This document shows positions 1 to 12,109 of a DNA stretch of 64,000 nt, in pieces (position 1 is the stretch's first letter; every line of letters begins with the position of its first letter). Origin of the DNA: Rhynchonema sp. JSB1_4 (Eukaryota > Nematoda > Chromadorea > Monhysterida > Xyalidae). The position numbers and the translations under genes are program-made. The notes under the pieces are model-generated. The model was not told the DNA's origin, searched no databases, and worked only from the letters and a program-made list of their open reading frames with translations. The stretch spans positions 19,153-83,152 of the forward strand of contig JASAMV010002937.1 in assembly GCA_030248065.1 (NCBI GenBank), read 5' to 3'.

Positions 1-762
1 TGTGCCATTCTTCGATTTCAGGTTTCCCACATATTTTTAAGCCGCGAGCCTGAAGCAATCGTAAGGGATATGTACATGCGAGTGGCGCCTGTTCCCCTGT
101 GCTGCACGCGGTGCAAAAAAACTGACCCGAAGAACATTGTCTTCCCCTGCCAAATCAGGCAGTCTCTGTTACAATCTTTCAGGCATTCCGAGATTCCAAG
201 GTACAGCCCCGATGAGGTTTCGCCAAAATCAGGCAATTGGCGCATTAGTTGTGCCGGATATCAGGTTGTTTTTGTTATTTTATTGAAAGTTTCTAATTTT
301 TTGTAACTTTTTTAAAGTTTTTTTCAGGCCGTCAGTCAGCTGACGATGCGCGCGGACTCCAGCGTAAAAATCGAATGCTCCGAAATTGTGAGGCGTAAAT
401 TGAGCGGTATCGAACTTGTTCAGTTCTGCCTTGGTCATGTGACTTTTAGAATAATTTTAGAATACTCAGAATTTTAGTTGTCTCACCATGGTTTCGATAA
501 TCGTAAAAGCTAATTAGTTAGTTCTTGGAACATCAGTATTTCTCGAAATATCGTTAATTCACTTATAATCACGTGACCAATGCAAGATCAGATCCGATCA
601 CCAATATGTTGATAACTCAAAAAATACACGATTTCAAGCATTAGTCCCAACTTTCACACAATGAATGCAATTCGCACACAGACACCCACCAAAAGACAAC
701 AGGCGCGCAAAGTGCGTCACACCAAATGGACGTCAATGAGAGAGCTGACGTTCGAAACGGGT

Positions 763-1511
763 TGCAACGAACGTGAAGCTTTGTATGGGATGGCTGTCGT
801 GGCGGACAAACATGGCGATGAAAAGTTGTGGGTTGTGCGGGGGGATTCGACAATGTCTTGTCGCGTCGCTTGTTCAATTTTTACTTTTTCCACTTTATGT
901 TTTTGTTTGTAACCATCAATTGTTTGGTATGCATATAATACATCAAACACAAACGCACATGCGCGCACAACCACATATCATAAGAACGACTGACCTACGT
1001 ATGGTATCCATCCGTGCTTTCCTGATGCCCAGTTTGTCTGTAGAGACGCACTGGGGTTGAGAGGATCCGATTCCAGCTGACACCGCTCTTAGGCCTGTGC
1101 ACCCAGTGCAACTCCAACGTCGTCTCATGCGCATATCCTTTTGCAATTTTTACATGCGCATAAGTTTGCCGTTATCTTCTTAATCCGCAGTTGCCAAATA
1201 TTTTTCGATGTCTTCATTAATTAATCCTTTTTGTGCTGAAGATTTGATTGGCAAGCTTTAGTGTCAGTTTCAGGTGGTTACATGCTGGATAAAGGTCCGA
1301 ATCCACACAAGCACAGAGAAAAGCAGCGAAGTAGCAACATAGTACAGCTTCGGCTCAACATGTTTGTATACTTCGGCTCCTATCGCGAATATAAAACTTC
1401 AACGTTCAAAAACATTCACCATGTAAAGCGCTTGACTTGCAGTCGCTATGAACGGGCCACTATAAACAGGGTACACTGTAACTCAGTCTAACTCATCTCT
1501 GCCCATCACAG
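763..1511. other. Loop DNA without recognised gene
   Basis: Between the left inverted-repeat arm and the first recognisable exon I see only short chance reading frames and no splice-site-bounded coding block. Upstream exons of the dermatopontin-like gene, including its start, are not identified here. Confidence 0.5.
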
Positions 1512-2986
1512 CGTGTCCGTTTCATGCGTTGATGTTTCAAACGGCAATGTTGTGCAATCTGACGAGGGACTGGGAGCGTACCAGCACAACGTGGTCACCG
1601 GTGTGCGGTATGAAAGGTTGGAACGAGGCTTTGGGTTTTGTTTAGGAAAGTCTAATTTCATGACGTTTTTTAAGGCTGCAGCATCTGACGAGCTCCGCGT
1701 ATCAATCTGGAATGGACTTAGTTTGACACCAGGATAAAATAAGACGGCAAACAGTTGATTGTGCGACAAAAATTTTTTTATGAAAAGGATTCACTCTGCA
1801 TTTCACGCATACTTGGTGTCACTATAAAGAGCGTGTACTGTGATGTGATCTCTTTCAGCGCACAACTGATTCTGCGTCACGGCCATTTTGTGTTCACTTC
1901 GCGACCCAAATTCACCGAGTCGGCGCGGTTTGATGAGAACGACGGGACAACGCGTCCGATTATTGACGTTGACCCTGATGCACAGATGGCGGTAATTTGA
2001 ATGTGGTGATGTTGTTTTGCAGCCATACATTGGTGATACGGAGTTTCTTCGTTATACGGGGGGATAATTCAGACAGCAGTTTTTCGGAGCATTTCTCATT
2101 AGGCTTAGGCTCAAGTACAGTCTCATATTCTGAGTGTACTGATACTCGAATGAAAATGTCAACAATGTATTAGACAAATTGTACCCACGTACAGGGCATT
2201 TAGCAATGACCAAAAACTGGTCATGATAGCCAATATCAGACAGCATTTGTACATCAAGCTACGCTGAGTCAGTTATTCTGACGATACTGTATACCCATGT
2301 TTTTTCGTACCCTTTGCAGGTATATCAACACGAGTGGACACCCGCCGGCGTTGGATTTCAGTTTGAATGCCCTGGTCAGTTTGGAGAAAAGAGCAAAAAA
2401 TTCTTATTTTTTGCAAAAAATAACAAATAGTTTTGTATATTTGTCGCAAAAACTGAAATAATATTTTTTTTGCATTTCCGCAGGTCCACATGCGCTGAGC
2501 GCGTTGCAGGCGAGAAATCGAATTCTGCCAGACGGAAATGACGACACGGAAATGAATTTTCAATGCAAATCCGGTAGTTGGACAGGAATTTTAGACATTA
2601 TTTTCAAAAAAGATAACTTTTTTTATTTTTAGCAATTTCTAATCCACAAAAAGCGATTTTGATTCGCTGGACAGAATGGCAGGACAAAAAGAGCATGAAA
2701 ATCAAGGCCGGCTGCTGGGGTGATGAACTGCAGACGGGAATGGCCGGTTATTGGGACGAACAAAGGAAAACTAGATTGTGGGATTTCTTGCCAAATTGTC
2801 AATTTTCATCATATATATTTGAAAAATTTTGCAACTTGCTTCCGTAAAACTTTCATTTAAATAATATTGAACTGTTTCTGCGCTTCAGCTACTCTCTGCA
2901 ATGCACTGAATGGTCCAACACATTGTTGAGTATTCCAGGCGCCCAAGTGGCACGCTTCAGTGTGGGTGAAGTCAGGGACAAAAATG
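1512..2986 (+). CDS. Dermatopontin-like secreted repeat protein, partial (6 exons)
   Basis: Proposed exons: 1512-1616, 1859-1991, 2320-2374, 2484-2573, 2633-2777, 2889-2986. Each has AG/GT borders and phases join throughout (2,0,1,1,2, then out in phase 1). The peptide has repeats of the form aromatic-x-aromatic-x-C-P, a Gly/Ser-rich stretch, and a basic or acidic run ending in aromatic-x-C. Examples are GVGFQFECP, the run from GCWGDELQTG to YSLQC, and CTEWSN. This resembles dermatopontin-family extracellular matrix repeats, but the family call is tentative. The last two exons align with exons 5342-5426 and 4825-4974 of the opposite-strand gene, so the two are paralogues. Start, signal peptide and C-terminal exons are not found. 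After 2986 the right inverted-repeat arm begins, so the gene may be truncated or captured. Confidence 0.45.
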
Positions 2987-4027
2987 GTGAGTGAAGACTT
3001 CAGCAACCGTTTCGAACGTCAGCTCTCGCATTGACGTCCATTTGGTGTGACGCACTTTGCGCGCCTGTTGTCTTTTGGTCGGTGTCTGTGTGCGAATTGC
3101 ATTCATTGTGTGAAAGTTGGGACTAATGCTTGAAATCGTGTATTTTTTTAGTTATCAACATATTGGTGATCGGATCTGATCTTGCATTGGTCACGTGATT
3201 ATAAGTGAATTAACGATATTTCGAGAAATACTGATGTTCCAAGCCCTAACTAATCAACTTTTACGATTATCGAAACCATGGTGAGACAACTAAAATTCTG
3301 AGTATTCTAAAATTATTCTAAAAGTCGCATGACCAAGGCAGAACTGAACAAGTTCGATACCGCTCAATTTATGCCTCACAATTTCGGAGCATTCGATTTT
3401 TACGCTGGAGTCCACGCGCATCGTCAGCTGACTGACGGCCTGAAAAAAAACTTTAAAAAAGTTAAAAAAAAATTGGAAACTTTCAACAAAATAACAAAAA
3501 CAACCTGATATCCGGCACAACTAATGTGCCAATTGCCTGATTTTGGCGAAACCTCATCGGGGCTGTACCTTGGAATCTCGGAATGCCTGAAAGATTGTAA
3601 CAGAGACTGCCTGATTTGGCAGGGGAAGACAATGTTCTTCGGGTCAGTTTTTTGCACCGCGTGCAGCACAGGGGAACAGGCGCCACTCGCATGTACGTAT
3701 CGCTTACGATTGCTTCAGGCTTAGGCTTAAAAATATAGGGGAAACCTGAAATCAACAACTGGAATAACACCGTTATTCCGCACCTTTGTGTATCTGGGCA
3801 GCTCACATGAAAGAGTTACAAAGCGCATGGCGCATGGCCAATGCAAAAAAAACAGTTTTTGGATTTGAACTATGTAGTGCAGACCACTATTACCGTAGTT
3901 CGAAAAACTACAGTTCGACAGTAGTTTCGCGGAAATGGGACTTTCTGCACGCGCAGCACAAAACCTACAATCACAAAAAAAACACAAAATATCAAACATC
4001 TGATTCAAGCACAAACAGTGCGCAGCA

Positions 4028-7000
4028 TCACCCACCCCACGTCAATGTCGACTTCAGGTGTCCACGGATGCAGTATTTGACCGGTGTTCTCGTTTTCGCG
4101 TGTTGAAACGTCGAACCGAGAGTCAGGGCTCGGATCATAAATCGCTGACAATGTTTCCAGCGACACATTTTGTGTGCTGAAATGGACAACGAATAAAACA
4201 GCAGTGAAAAAAAGCAGCAACCGCTGAACATTTTGGGTTCCGTATTGACGCGATTCCCCACCATCAGATCACCACGGTTTTCCGATACGAAATCAAGTAG
4301 TGTGCTTGTGCACACCGGTGCGTTGAACCATCTGGTACAATCATACTGACGATGACCTGGTACACCGCCCGTCTGTAACAATTGTTCGAAACGGATGAAC
4401 AGCAAAACACTGCGCACGCAAAGCCGTTTTATGATACGTATACGTTCATAATATGGCTTGAGCGATCGGCTTGAGATATGTTGTTGGGGTACGACAAATG
4501 CAGCGTCATGTTGTTTGGTTGCTTTTGGCACGCATCAAACACTACATGCCGCGTGTCTTCATATTTTTCAAACGTTCACGTTGGCATTCAATTTTCGGGC
4601 GTGCGGCAAATGTTTTTTCACCGCGTCCCGGAATTTTTGACGATGGTCGAAATTGTAGTACAAGAGTAAAGAAAGCAACAGTTATTGAACAGCAACAATT
4701 AATGAAAGCCACAGTTATCAATAAAGCACTTCCAATCCTATATCCGGTCAGATCACTGAAACTTATCCCGGAATAAGTTGGAAAAAATTTGACAAAAACA
4801 ATTCCCCCCATGCGCCGAACGAACCCCTGGAGTCTGAATGCCAGATTCGCAATCGAGTACGGCTCCTCCACACGCACGTGTCTGTCTTCGCCCCATTCCA
4901 GTCTAGCCAGCTGATGTTTCACAGACGCGTCGTTAATGATCGCGTTGCTGTGCGTGGCGCAGATCAGTGACAGACTGCAATAGCATACTGTTTTGGGATT
5001 TTTGATAAAGGTATTTTTTGATGCGAACAAAAATGAGTTTGTTTTTACGCGAGCACAAGCTGACGGTGACCTGGTGCGTCATCACTGTCTGCGAGAGAGC
5101 AGGTTGAAATCGGCAACCAAACACACACGACTGCACTACCAATTCAATGTTTTTTTTGCCTTCGAGCCTTCAAATGCCTGTGTGCAGTGCGGTGGACAGC
5201 ATCCGGTTCAGAGGCTGCTAAGGGGACTCGATTAGAACTGAATGGTGAATATAGGCGGGGGATGCTGCTCCATACATTCTGACTGACCAACCACCATGCT
5301 GACTGTCAAACTGACCACCGTGTAGCACGTGACGCACTCACAGTCTCTGTTGTTTGTCGACATCAAAGAAGGCAGCGACGCCCACCAATGACTCATCATC
5401 CGTGCAGCCATAGTCGTTGATCGTCACTGAGGGCCAACTGATCGGGGTCCAGGCTGCGATTCGCACTTTTTTCGCTGATTGCGGAGTCTAGGGGAGGAAT
5501 TTTCGAGACGGTGTAAAGGTCAGTTGGGCGTAAAGGTCGGTGTAAAGTTCGGTCGAAAGCTCGGTCGGCGTAGCTCGGTGTAAACGTGAAACATTGCCTG
5601 TTATTAACGTGGAATGTTTCAAGTTTACACCGAGGTCTATCATACTGGGCTGTCGACCGAGCTTTCCACCGACCTTTACACCGTTTCGAAAACATCACCC
5701 TAGGAATGTGAAGACCGGTCGAACTATGAGCATCAAACCTTGTGAAAATCCTTGACGCGAAAGCGTCACGTGACCTAGGCAGATATACATCCGTTTCAAA
5801 CACCAAGTCCGGCCCGACAAACACCCCTAACCACAGTTCTGGGTTCTGGTCACACTTTTGGTATTGCAATTTTTATGTCCCTGTTATCCATGTCCACCAG
5901 CGGCGCATCAGTCCGTTTTCAGACTCCGATCTCCTGCTACTTGATTGACACCATAATATGTTACAGCGTCCTATATGTATATACATAATTCCATGGGAAA
6001 CATCACCTTGATGAGTGGTGCACAGTTGAATTGCATCACCACATCTCGGCGCACCAAGTCAGCGTGCAGTTGGAATCCGACACCAATCGACTTAACGACG
6101 TTCATGCATGAAAAGAGACAACAATCGCGTGTAGTTGTTAGGTTGGAATATCAGGGCGAGTGACTAACGAAATGAAAAAGTTGTGACCTATTTTTGAAAA
6201 AATATTGAATCTTAGAAAAATGTGTAGTATTCCACCTATAGTGAAGCCCCGGAGCATATTTTTGAGCGATACTTTGCCTCTCAATGCAGGGTAACCTCCT
6301 AACTACGTAATAAACAGGGAATAATTTTTCGTCTGACCAAAGAAGTATACCTCGATCGTGTCACTATTATGGCCCAACTATACTTCGTTCTCTCACGCAA
6401 CACGAAACAAATTTTCCCATGCTGATTGGTTCTCACGCGAGCGCCAGCCAATCAGCGCGCGAGAATTTGTTTTGTGTTGCGTGAGAGAACGAAGTATAGT
6501 TTGGCCTTTAGGACGCCATAGAAATACAAGCTCATTGTCATATTCTTTGAGTTGGTTTCGAAAAATCTCTGGGCCTTATCTGTTCGAGACTATTGTTCTC
6601 AAGCACTTTCATGCCATTATTGAAACATCAGCCAGCTAACCTTTACACTCAAACCTCCAGTTCTGATGGACACCCGACCATTCCCCTTCCAGCAGTCGGT
6701 AGAGACTGTCAATGTCAACACGCACATTTGGCACACGTAGCTTGCCCAGCGCGGTGGCTTTGATTTGGGGACACACTGGAAAATTAATGGTTTTATCAAT
6801 AATTTCGGCTATCGGAGAATGCCAAATAAGTCCCCTTCTGAATAAGAACATCCCAATGTGTCTTCTTCAGAAATTTCGTGCCTCATGAACACTTATTATA
6901 ACGCAGTTTAGTACGCCCAAAAGCGCAAGAACTCAAGAACTTCAACAGTGTAATCTTCATGATAACGAGACCGTGTGGACTGTGTATAGTATGCAGCACT

Positions 7001-7827
7001 ATTCCGAATAAGCCCTTAATGGGTGATATTTTCGAAACGGTGTAAAGGTCAGTTGGGTGTAAAGGTCGGTGGAAAGCTCGGTGTGAGAAAGTTCAGTGTA
7101 AGCTCGGTGTAAGCTTGAAACATTGCACGCTGAGCAAGCAGCAGACGCGCGTTTCTAAACGAAAGGTCAACTTTGATGGTTTGCTGTGCAAGCGTAAAGC
7201 GTTTGTTTGCAATCTGGTTCATTTAAGCTGGTTCCACAGACGTTTTAAAGGAATATTTGTAAGTTACCTAACATTTCGCCGCAAGACTGTTGAGAAATTG
7301 AACATTCATTGACGGCGGTGCCAAAAATTTTGACGTCACTAACTGATCGCAGCACGAAATCAAAACGGCTCTATAAAGGTCACGAAATTTATAAATATCG
7401 TTTAGAAACGCTTGTGCAACCAGCTTAAATGAACCATATTGCAGACAAACGATTTACGCTTGCACAGCAAACTGCCAAAGTTGACCTTTCGTTTAGAAAC
7501 GCGCGTCTGCTGCTTGCTCAGCGTGCAATGTTTCAAGCTTACGCCGAGCTTACACTGAACTTTCTCACACCGAGCTTTCCACCGACCTTTACACCCAACT
7601 GACCTTTACACCGTTTCGAAAATATCACCCAATGTAGAATATTTTCGAGCAAGAAAACACAGGCTATATCCAATAGCATCCGGCGTCACCAAGTTTCATA
7701 CAGGACATTCATTTCACGATTGAAGGTGATGAAAAATTTGTCCCAAAGATATCACAAATGCTCACCTGGCAAGTACGTTCTGCCGGCAATTTGAAACGGA
7801 CAGAATTTGAACTGAAGGGCGCCGTTT
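4028..7827 (-). CDS. Dermatopontin-like membrane protein, 3' part (7 exons)
   Basis: Exons in transcript order: 7766-7827, 6641-6775, ~6007-6090, 5342-5426, 4825-4974, 4622-4755, 4028-4176 (TGA at 4028-4030). Phases join between the first two and through the last four. The third exon is uncertain because its acceptor and phase do not fit. Extracellular repeats show FKFCPF, NWRFECK, VVMQFNC, and a DYGCTDDESLVG segment followed by LLSLIC, giving the FxC and C-(W/Y)..G..S pattern of dermatopontin-type repeats. The sixth exon has a ~25-residue hydrophobic segment (SALLITVAF to FTLVL) read as a transmembrane helix. The last exon encodes a basic Cys/His-containing tail. That suggests a type I membrane protein. 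Foldback elements at 5492-5700 and 7021-7630 lie in its introns. The 5' end would lie above 7.83 kb and was not found. The family assignment is an inference. Confidence 0.45.
5492..5700. mobile_element. Foldback MITE, family A copy 1 (3-bp TSD TAG)
   Basis: Inverted arms carry the motif TTTCGAGACGGTGTAAAGGTC on the left and GACCTTTACACCGTTTCGAAA on the right. The ends read GGG...CCC, flanked by TAG at 5489-5491 and again at 5701-5703. No coding capacity. Same family as 7021-7630, 53122-53726 and the half copy at 22770. Confidence 0.85.
6371..6506. mobile_element. Short hairpin MITE (136 bp)
   Basis: Near-perfect ~45 bp inverted arms. The left begins GGCCCAACTATACTTCGTTC and the right ends GAACGAAGTATAGTTTGGCC. 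A short loop contains a second small palindrome (TGATTGG / CCAATCA). It lies in an intron of the - strand membrane-protein gene. No coding capacity. Confidence 0.8.
7021..7630. mobile_element. Foldback MITE, family A copy 2 (610 bp, TSD AAT)
   Basis: An almost perfect palindrome from GGGTGATATTTTCGAAACGG at the left end to its reverse complement at the right end, with a ~120 bp central spacer. AAT directly precedes and follows the element (7018-7020, 7631-7633). The arms contain degenerate GTAAAGGTCGGTG and AGCTCGGTGTAAG subrepeats. Confidence 0.9.
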
Positions 7828-8207
7828 CTGAAAAGAAAACATTATATGTATGCCGTGTATGAAACATTTTGTGTTTTGACGACGTCAAAAAAAGTACCAA
7901 CGGAAAAAGTAATAAAGACCCATCGCGTCTTGGTTCTTTTTTCCGCGTGACAAAAACGCCATCGCATGGCAATCAACACAAACATCATGTCACTGTGTTT
8001 GTGCGCTGTGTGTGGGTGTGTTGTTTGACAGTGCGTTGGTTGCATGGCTTGACTATTGAACATGTGCGTTTGCACAAAGGCACGTGGGATGAAATTATCT
8101 TGAGGTTTGAATGGCACAGTCGTTGGAGAGAAGAACGAACAACTTGTTAAGTTTTCTCTTGCATTCATTTTCACCAACCGCTTGCTTGAGGCTCACTTCA
8201 CACCAGA

Positions 8208-8742
8208 CATGAGCAAAGGTATCGGGTCACGGCGGCATTTCTGAAAAATGCCATTTCTTGGAGTCAAAACGGACAAAAAAATTTCTCAAAATCAGCGGAT
8301 ATTACGTTTCTTGGGGTGCTGCATCGATTGGTGCAACTTTTAGAAGTGAAAAACGGCCAAAAGTTCCGGTTCTGGAGTCCAAATGGTAAGTTGAAGTTGC
8401 TGAAAAAATAAACGAAAGTTTCAAATTTCGCTGAAAATCACTACGTGGGATTATTGGATCTGGGGAATTCGATTTTTCACCTTACAGATCGGTACCGGAG
8501 CTGGAACCGCTTGCTTAGAGGTTTCGGTTCCGGGAACTGGAACTGACTCCTAGGCCGATGGGATTGGTCAACTGCAGGCAAACTTGCAGCGATTGTTGGT
8601 CTAGTCGACCGTAATCTTCGGACTGGGTTTGCCTTAGTTCCGATACCGGAACCATCCTGTGCACAGGTTCAGGTTCCCGGGAACTGGAACTGATTTCTAG
8701 GCCGATAGCATTGTTGAATTCCAATCAAACTTGCAACGATTG
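8208..8742 (+). repeat. Left arm of 8.5 kb inverted-repeat island
   Basis: Matches the reverse complement of 16222-16758. Shared segments include ATGAGCAAAGGTATCGGGTC, AAAACGGCCAAAAGTTCCGG and a GATCGGTACCGGAGCTGGAAC block. Within the arm a GGAACTGGAACTGA...TAGGCCGAT unit occurs twice, ~150 bp apart. No gene is visible in the arm. Confidence 0.75.
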
Positions 8743-10901
8743 AAGTTATCCAGCTGAAAGTTGCCTGTCATCAATGTTTGGTGGCGCAACCAACCCTGGG
8801 TGGTGGTTTCGCCTTCGAAAATTTGGGCACCTTCTTATTTCTTAACACCTTATTTCGGAAACCTGTTGTTTCCTGATAAATTGCAGCGCAACAGGCGACT
8901 TATAAACAGCTCTTAAGGGAAATTTGTCAGCAAACAACAGGTGTCCGAAATAAGGTGTTAAGTACTGCACACGTGGTGTGAGACACAACAGCCCAACAGG
9001 CGGCTTATAAGCTTTTAAGAGAAATCTATCAGGAAACAACAGGTTCCGAAATAAGGTGTTAAGAAGTAGAGGCAAACCAACATGAGCTCGATTTCGCTGC
9101 TGGCAGAACAGTGAAACATTCTGACGTGGCTGCTGATTTGGGAAATGTTGCACGTTGAAGGATACAAAGTGGAGGATGATGATTTTCTCTTTCTATTCGT
9201 TTTGAATACAAACCACTTTCGAAATCGGGCTCGTGTTGGCTAGCTTGCCTATACTGTACTCGTGTGAGACACAACAGCCCAGTGGGTTTTTTTTTAAAAA
9301 TTCGTTCCGAAAGTTAAAAAAAATTTTTATTAATTCAAAATTCGAAAATTTCTCTATTTTTTGCTCCAAAAGTGCTATTTTTTGCATAAGAATTGCTACT
9401 GTTGACATCAACTGACCCTACCATGGGTGTCATAATCGTTGTTTTGTGGCATCTAGGCGACATAGTGCACACTCTCACATGGCCTCTCATATGATTACAC
9501 ATGTACATGTGACTGGGTGGGCATGCATTTATCCATGCAACAGACCCGAAAGCAGTGATTCGGTGTGATATTGACTCTATATTTACACTGTTTGTCACAT
9601 AATTGCATTTGTCGTGTACCAAGAGGCAATAGTTTCACTCAAATTTGCCGTCTTGAGTGTTACAAAGCCACACGAAGGCACCCACACCACGTGGGGGAAG
9701 TGTACGGGTGTGTACCTGCTACTGTTGGTACTCATTGACCATTGTTTAGTATTGTTTTCATGTCGTCAGTGCTTTATATACACTTATCACACGTTATGGA
9801 AGAAAAATGCCACTATTTTTTGCTTAACGCTCGACTTTTTACGTTTCGGGCAGTTTTTGACTGGAATAAAAAAAATTTCAAAGTAAAAAAAATTTAAAAA
9901 ATGGGGTTTAAATAAAAATTTTTTTATTAGCCACTGCAACAGCCCAATAGGCGTCTTATAAACAGCTTTTAAGAGAAATTATAAACAGCTTTTAAGGGCA
10001 ACAAAAAGAAGCCCACTCTCTCAGATCGTCAGCCCAGCAAACGACAGTGCGTTGTTCGTGGTGTTTTACGACAGATTTGCGGACAATACTATTGCATGAT
10101 ATCCCGGAGGGAACCTTGTAACCATCAATTTATGGTTTTCATGATCAAAAATGGGCATTTTTCGCGCGCTCCATATTTATTTCATTTCATTTCACAACTT
10201 ATTTCAATCACCACAGATGCTTAAAATTATACGAGTACAAAATCCTAGCAAAGAATGACCAGGTTTCTGAAACCTTTTAATTTTTTATTCAACAATGCGG
10301 GCGTTTCAATAGCTATTGTGCTTTACGGTTTTCGCCACAATGTTGGAGGTTGCTGTCACTTCAGTATCAAACTTTGAAACAGCCTATTCGTGTCACAGCA
10401 GCGTTTCAAAATTTTTCGGTTTTTTTTCACCAGGGCACATTTCAACGTGGCCGTGAAACATCAGGAAGCAACCAATCGGCTCGCCAGATTAGGGTCGAGC
10501 AACACGATGTCCAATCTTTGTTTATATATACTGCCCCACAAGATCAAGCGCGGTCGAAGGGTTGTTGACCACCAGCTTTAATCGGGCACATGGCAATCAA
10601 ACAAACAAAACAAACAATCGCGAAATTGCTTTCGTGATGGCCAGTGGCAGCTGTTGTGGTGATCATAATAATTGTCTTTAGTATTTAGATTGGTCCCAGA
10701 ATAAGCGAAGAACTCGATGAAACATGAGAAGGAAGAAAAAACAGAAAACTGAGGAAATTGATTTCAGTTGCATATGCAGTACATGTACAAAAATTAAGGA
10801 GAGCGGAAAACAAATAGACCAGCAGCAGCATAGAGAAAAAACGGCATTGCGCGCATTTACTGCCGACTTTCCGAGTTTTCCACAACACTGTAAATACTAT
10901 A
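8743..10901. repeat. Repeat-rich DNA upstream of the receptor gene
   Basis: Contains at least three degenerate copies of a unit with CACACGTGGTGTGAG.GACACAACAGCCCA, GGCGNCTTATAA and CAGCTTTTAAG (8880-9070, ~9262, ~9946). A hairpin element lies at ~9070-9250 (CATGAGCTCGATTTCG / CGAAATCGGGCTCGTG), related to one at 41.16 kb. Long A/T runs follow at 9285-9370 and 9860-9930. Reading frames here are short and not supported. Nothing else is recognised up to the receptor start. Confidence 0.6.
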
Positions 10902-12089
10902 ATGGCAAGTGACAATTCTTCAATTCGTATTCTCTATGCAATCTGGCTGCCTTACACATACAGCTGCGGCTTCGACACAAACCTGAAAGTGGATCACATC
11001 CACTGTCCGAATCCGGGATTCGTGTCCGAAGCGCTGGCGATCATTCTTCGCTTGTCGCATTTGAACTACACGTTGCAACTGGCCACCAACCTGTCACTGG
11101 CGGCGCTCGTCCGTCGGCTGGCTGACAACGAGTCAGACACGGTGGTGGTTCCCCTGACACCAACTACAAGCCGACTCGCGATGCAACTGCAAGCCACTGC
11201 AATCATACCGGCGTGGACATTGCGACGGGCGACAGTCGGCACCGCGCACGCCGCGCCCGATTTGTTCGCGAAACTCACCGGCCTGTTCTTGAACGTCTAC
11301 GACATTTACGTGTGGCTGCTTGCCGTGCTCTCCTACGCGTCAGTTCGAACACTTGTCAGTGTGTCAAGGCGCCTACTTCCGCCAGCAATATGCCGTGCGC
11401 GCGTAAACGAAGTGATCAAGTTTCAAGTTTTGACGGTTGCATTTCTGTCCGTCTTCTTCACGGGACTCTACGGGTCAGGTCTGCTCACGCAGCTGCTGTT
11501 GCGTCGTCAAGTGCATCAGTTCGAAACGTTTGACGAATTTCTTCAGCTGGTGCAGAACGGCAAGTTGACCGTCGTGGCCGACGCGGCCGACGCATTATTT
11601 CAAGCGCAGACCAGGGACATGTACCGTCTGAAACGGGCATTTAAGAACAACCCCATTGTTCCTCGAAACGGTCTATTTCCGCCCGGCGATACGTTCTACT
11701 CAGGCAAATATGCGCTGATGGCGTCCGCATTTTCCGTCCACGAAAACTACGCACGCGACAGTCAACTGCGCACGGTCGTATTTCCGAGTCTGGGCACTGC
11801 CCCCGCTGGTTTGATGTTTTCACCGCGTGTGTCCAGCGAAACAATGCGAAACATACAAAAAAGCATCGCGGAGTGCAGCGGCGGTCTGACTGAGATCACG
11901 GAGCGCTACACATCGCAACGACCTGCGTTAAGCACGCAAACGATAGCCGACCAGCACCGCATGGGCACACTACACCTGGTCGGACCATATTTTGTGTATG
12001 TCATTGGCCTGTTTGTATCCGGTATGATCTTTGTCATTGAGGCTTCTTGGCACCTGATTGTGCAGGTATATCGTTGTGACATAAATTAA
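10902..12089 (+). CDS. Ionotropic-glutamate-receptor-like channel protein
   Basis: A single uninterrupted 395-codon frame. Residues ~8-120 look like ligand-binding lobe S1, with a conserved-looking GF.SEAL.IILR segment near 39. Hydrophobic helices lie at ~131-153 (M1), ~176-199 (M3-like, ending YGSGLLTQLLL) and ~363-386 (M4). Residues ~205-355 form lobe S2, starting with the typical FETFDEFLQLVQNGK stretch. The order S1-M1-M3-S2-M4 matches the divergent IR-type receptors of protostomes. Only ~22 mostly polar residues separate M1 from M3, so the re-entrant pore loop M2 seems missing. No signal peptide follows the ATG. A CAG/GTATAT donor-like site just before the stop and an AG just after the ATG leave room for extra exons. 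Coding GC is clearly higher than the flanks. Confidence 0.75.
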   Translation: MASDNSSIRILYAIWLPYTYSCGFDTNLKVDHIHCPNPGFVSEALAIILRLSHLNYTLQLATNLSLAALVRRLADNESDTVVVPLTPTTSRLAMQLQATAIIPAWTLRRATVGTAHAAPDLFAKLTGLFLNVYDIYVWLLAVLSYASVRTLVSVSRRLLPPAICRARVNEVIKFQVLTVAFLSVFFTGLYGSGLLTQLLLRRQVHQFETFDEFLQLVQNGKLTVVADAADALFQAQTRDMYRLKRAFKNNPIVPRNGLFPPGDTFYSGKYALMASAFSVHENYARDSQLRTVVFPSLGTAPAGLMFSPRVSSETMRNIQKSIAECSGGLTEITERYTSQRPALSTQTIADQHRMGTLHLVGPYFVYVIGLFVSGMIFVIEASWHLIVQVYRCDIN

Positions 12090-12102
12090 AACAATGTATA
12101 AT

Positions 12103-12108
12103 AATAAA
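12103..12108 (+). terminator. Polyadenylation signal of receptor gene
   Basis: AATAAA 14 bases after the TAA stop, in an A/T-rich context. It supports the frame ending here rather than continuing through a spliced exon. Confidence 0.5.
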
Positions 12109-12109
12109 T

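Larger units (their letters stand above)
14..3752. repeat. Large inverted repeat, ~750 bp arms, 2.2 kb loop
   Basis: Positions ~14-762 match the reverse complement of ~3005-3752 almost base for base. Anchors are TTCAGGTTTCCC near 20 against GGGAAACCTGAA near 3740, and the GTTCGAAACGG block near 752 against CCGTTTCGAAC near 3015. Similarity stops at both outer ends and at the loop. The loop (763-3004) is unique sequence carrying spliced-looking exons on the + strand. No transposase is visible. It could be a foldback transposon that captured gene sequence, or an inverted segmental duplication with a gene between the arms. The left end sits almost at the window edge, so target-site duplications cannot be checked. 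Confidence 0.85.
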
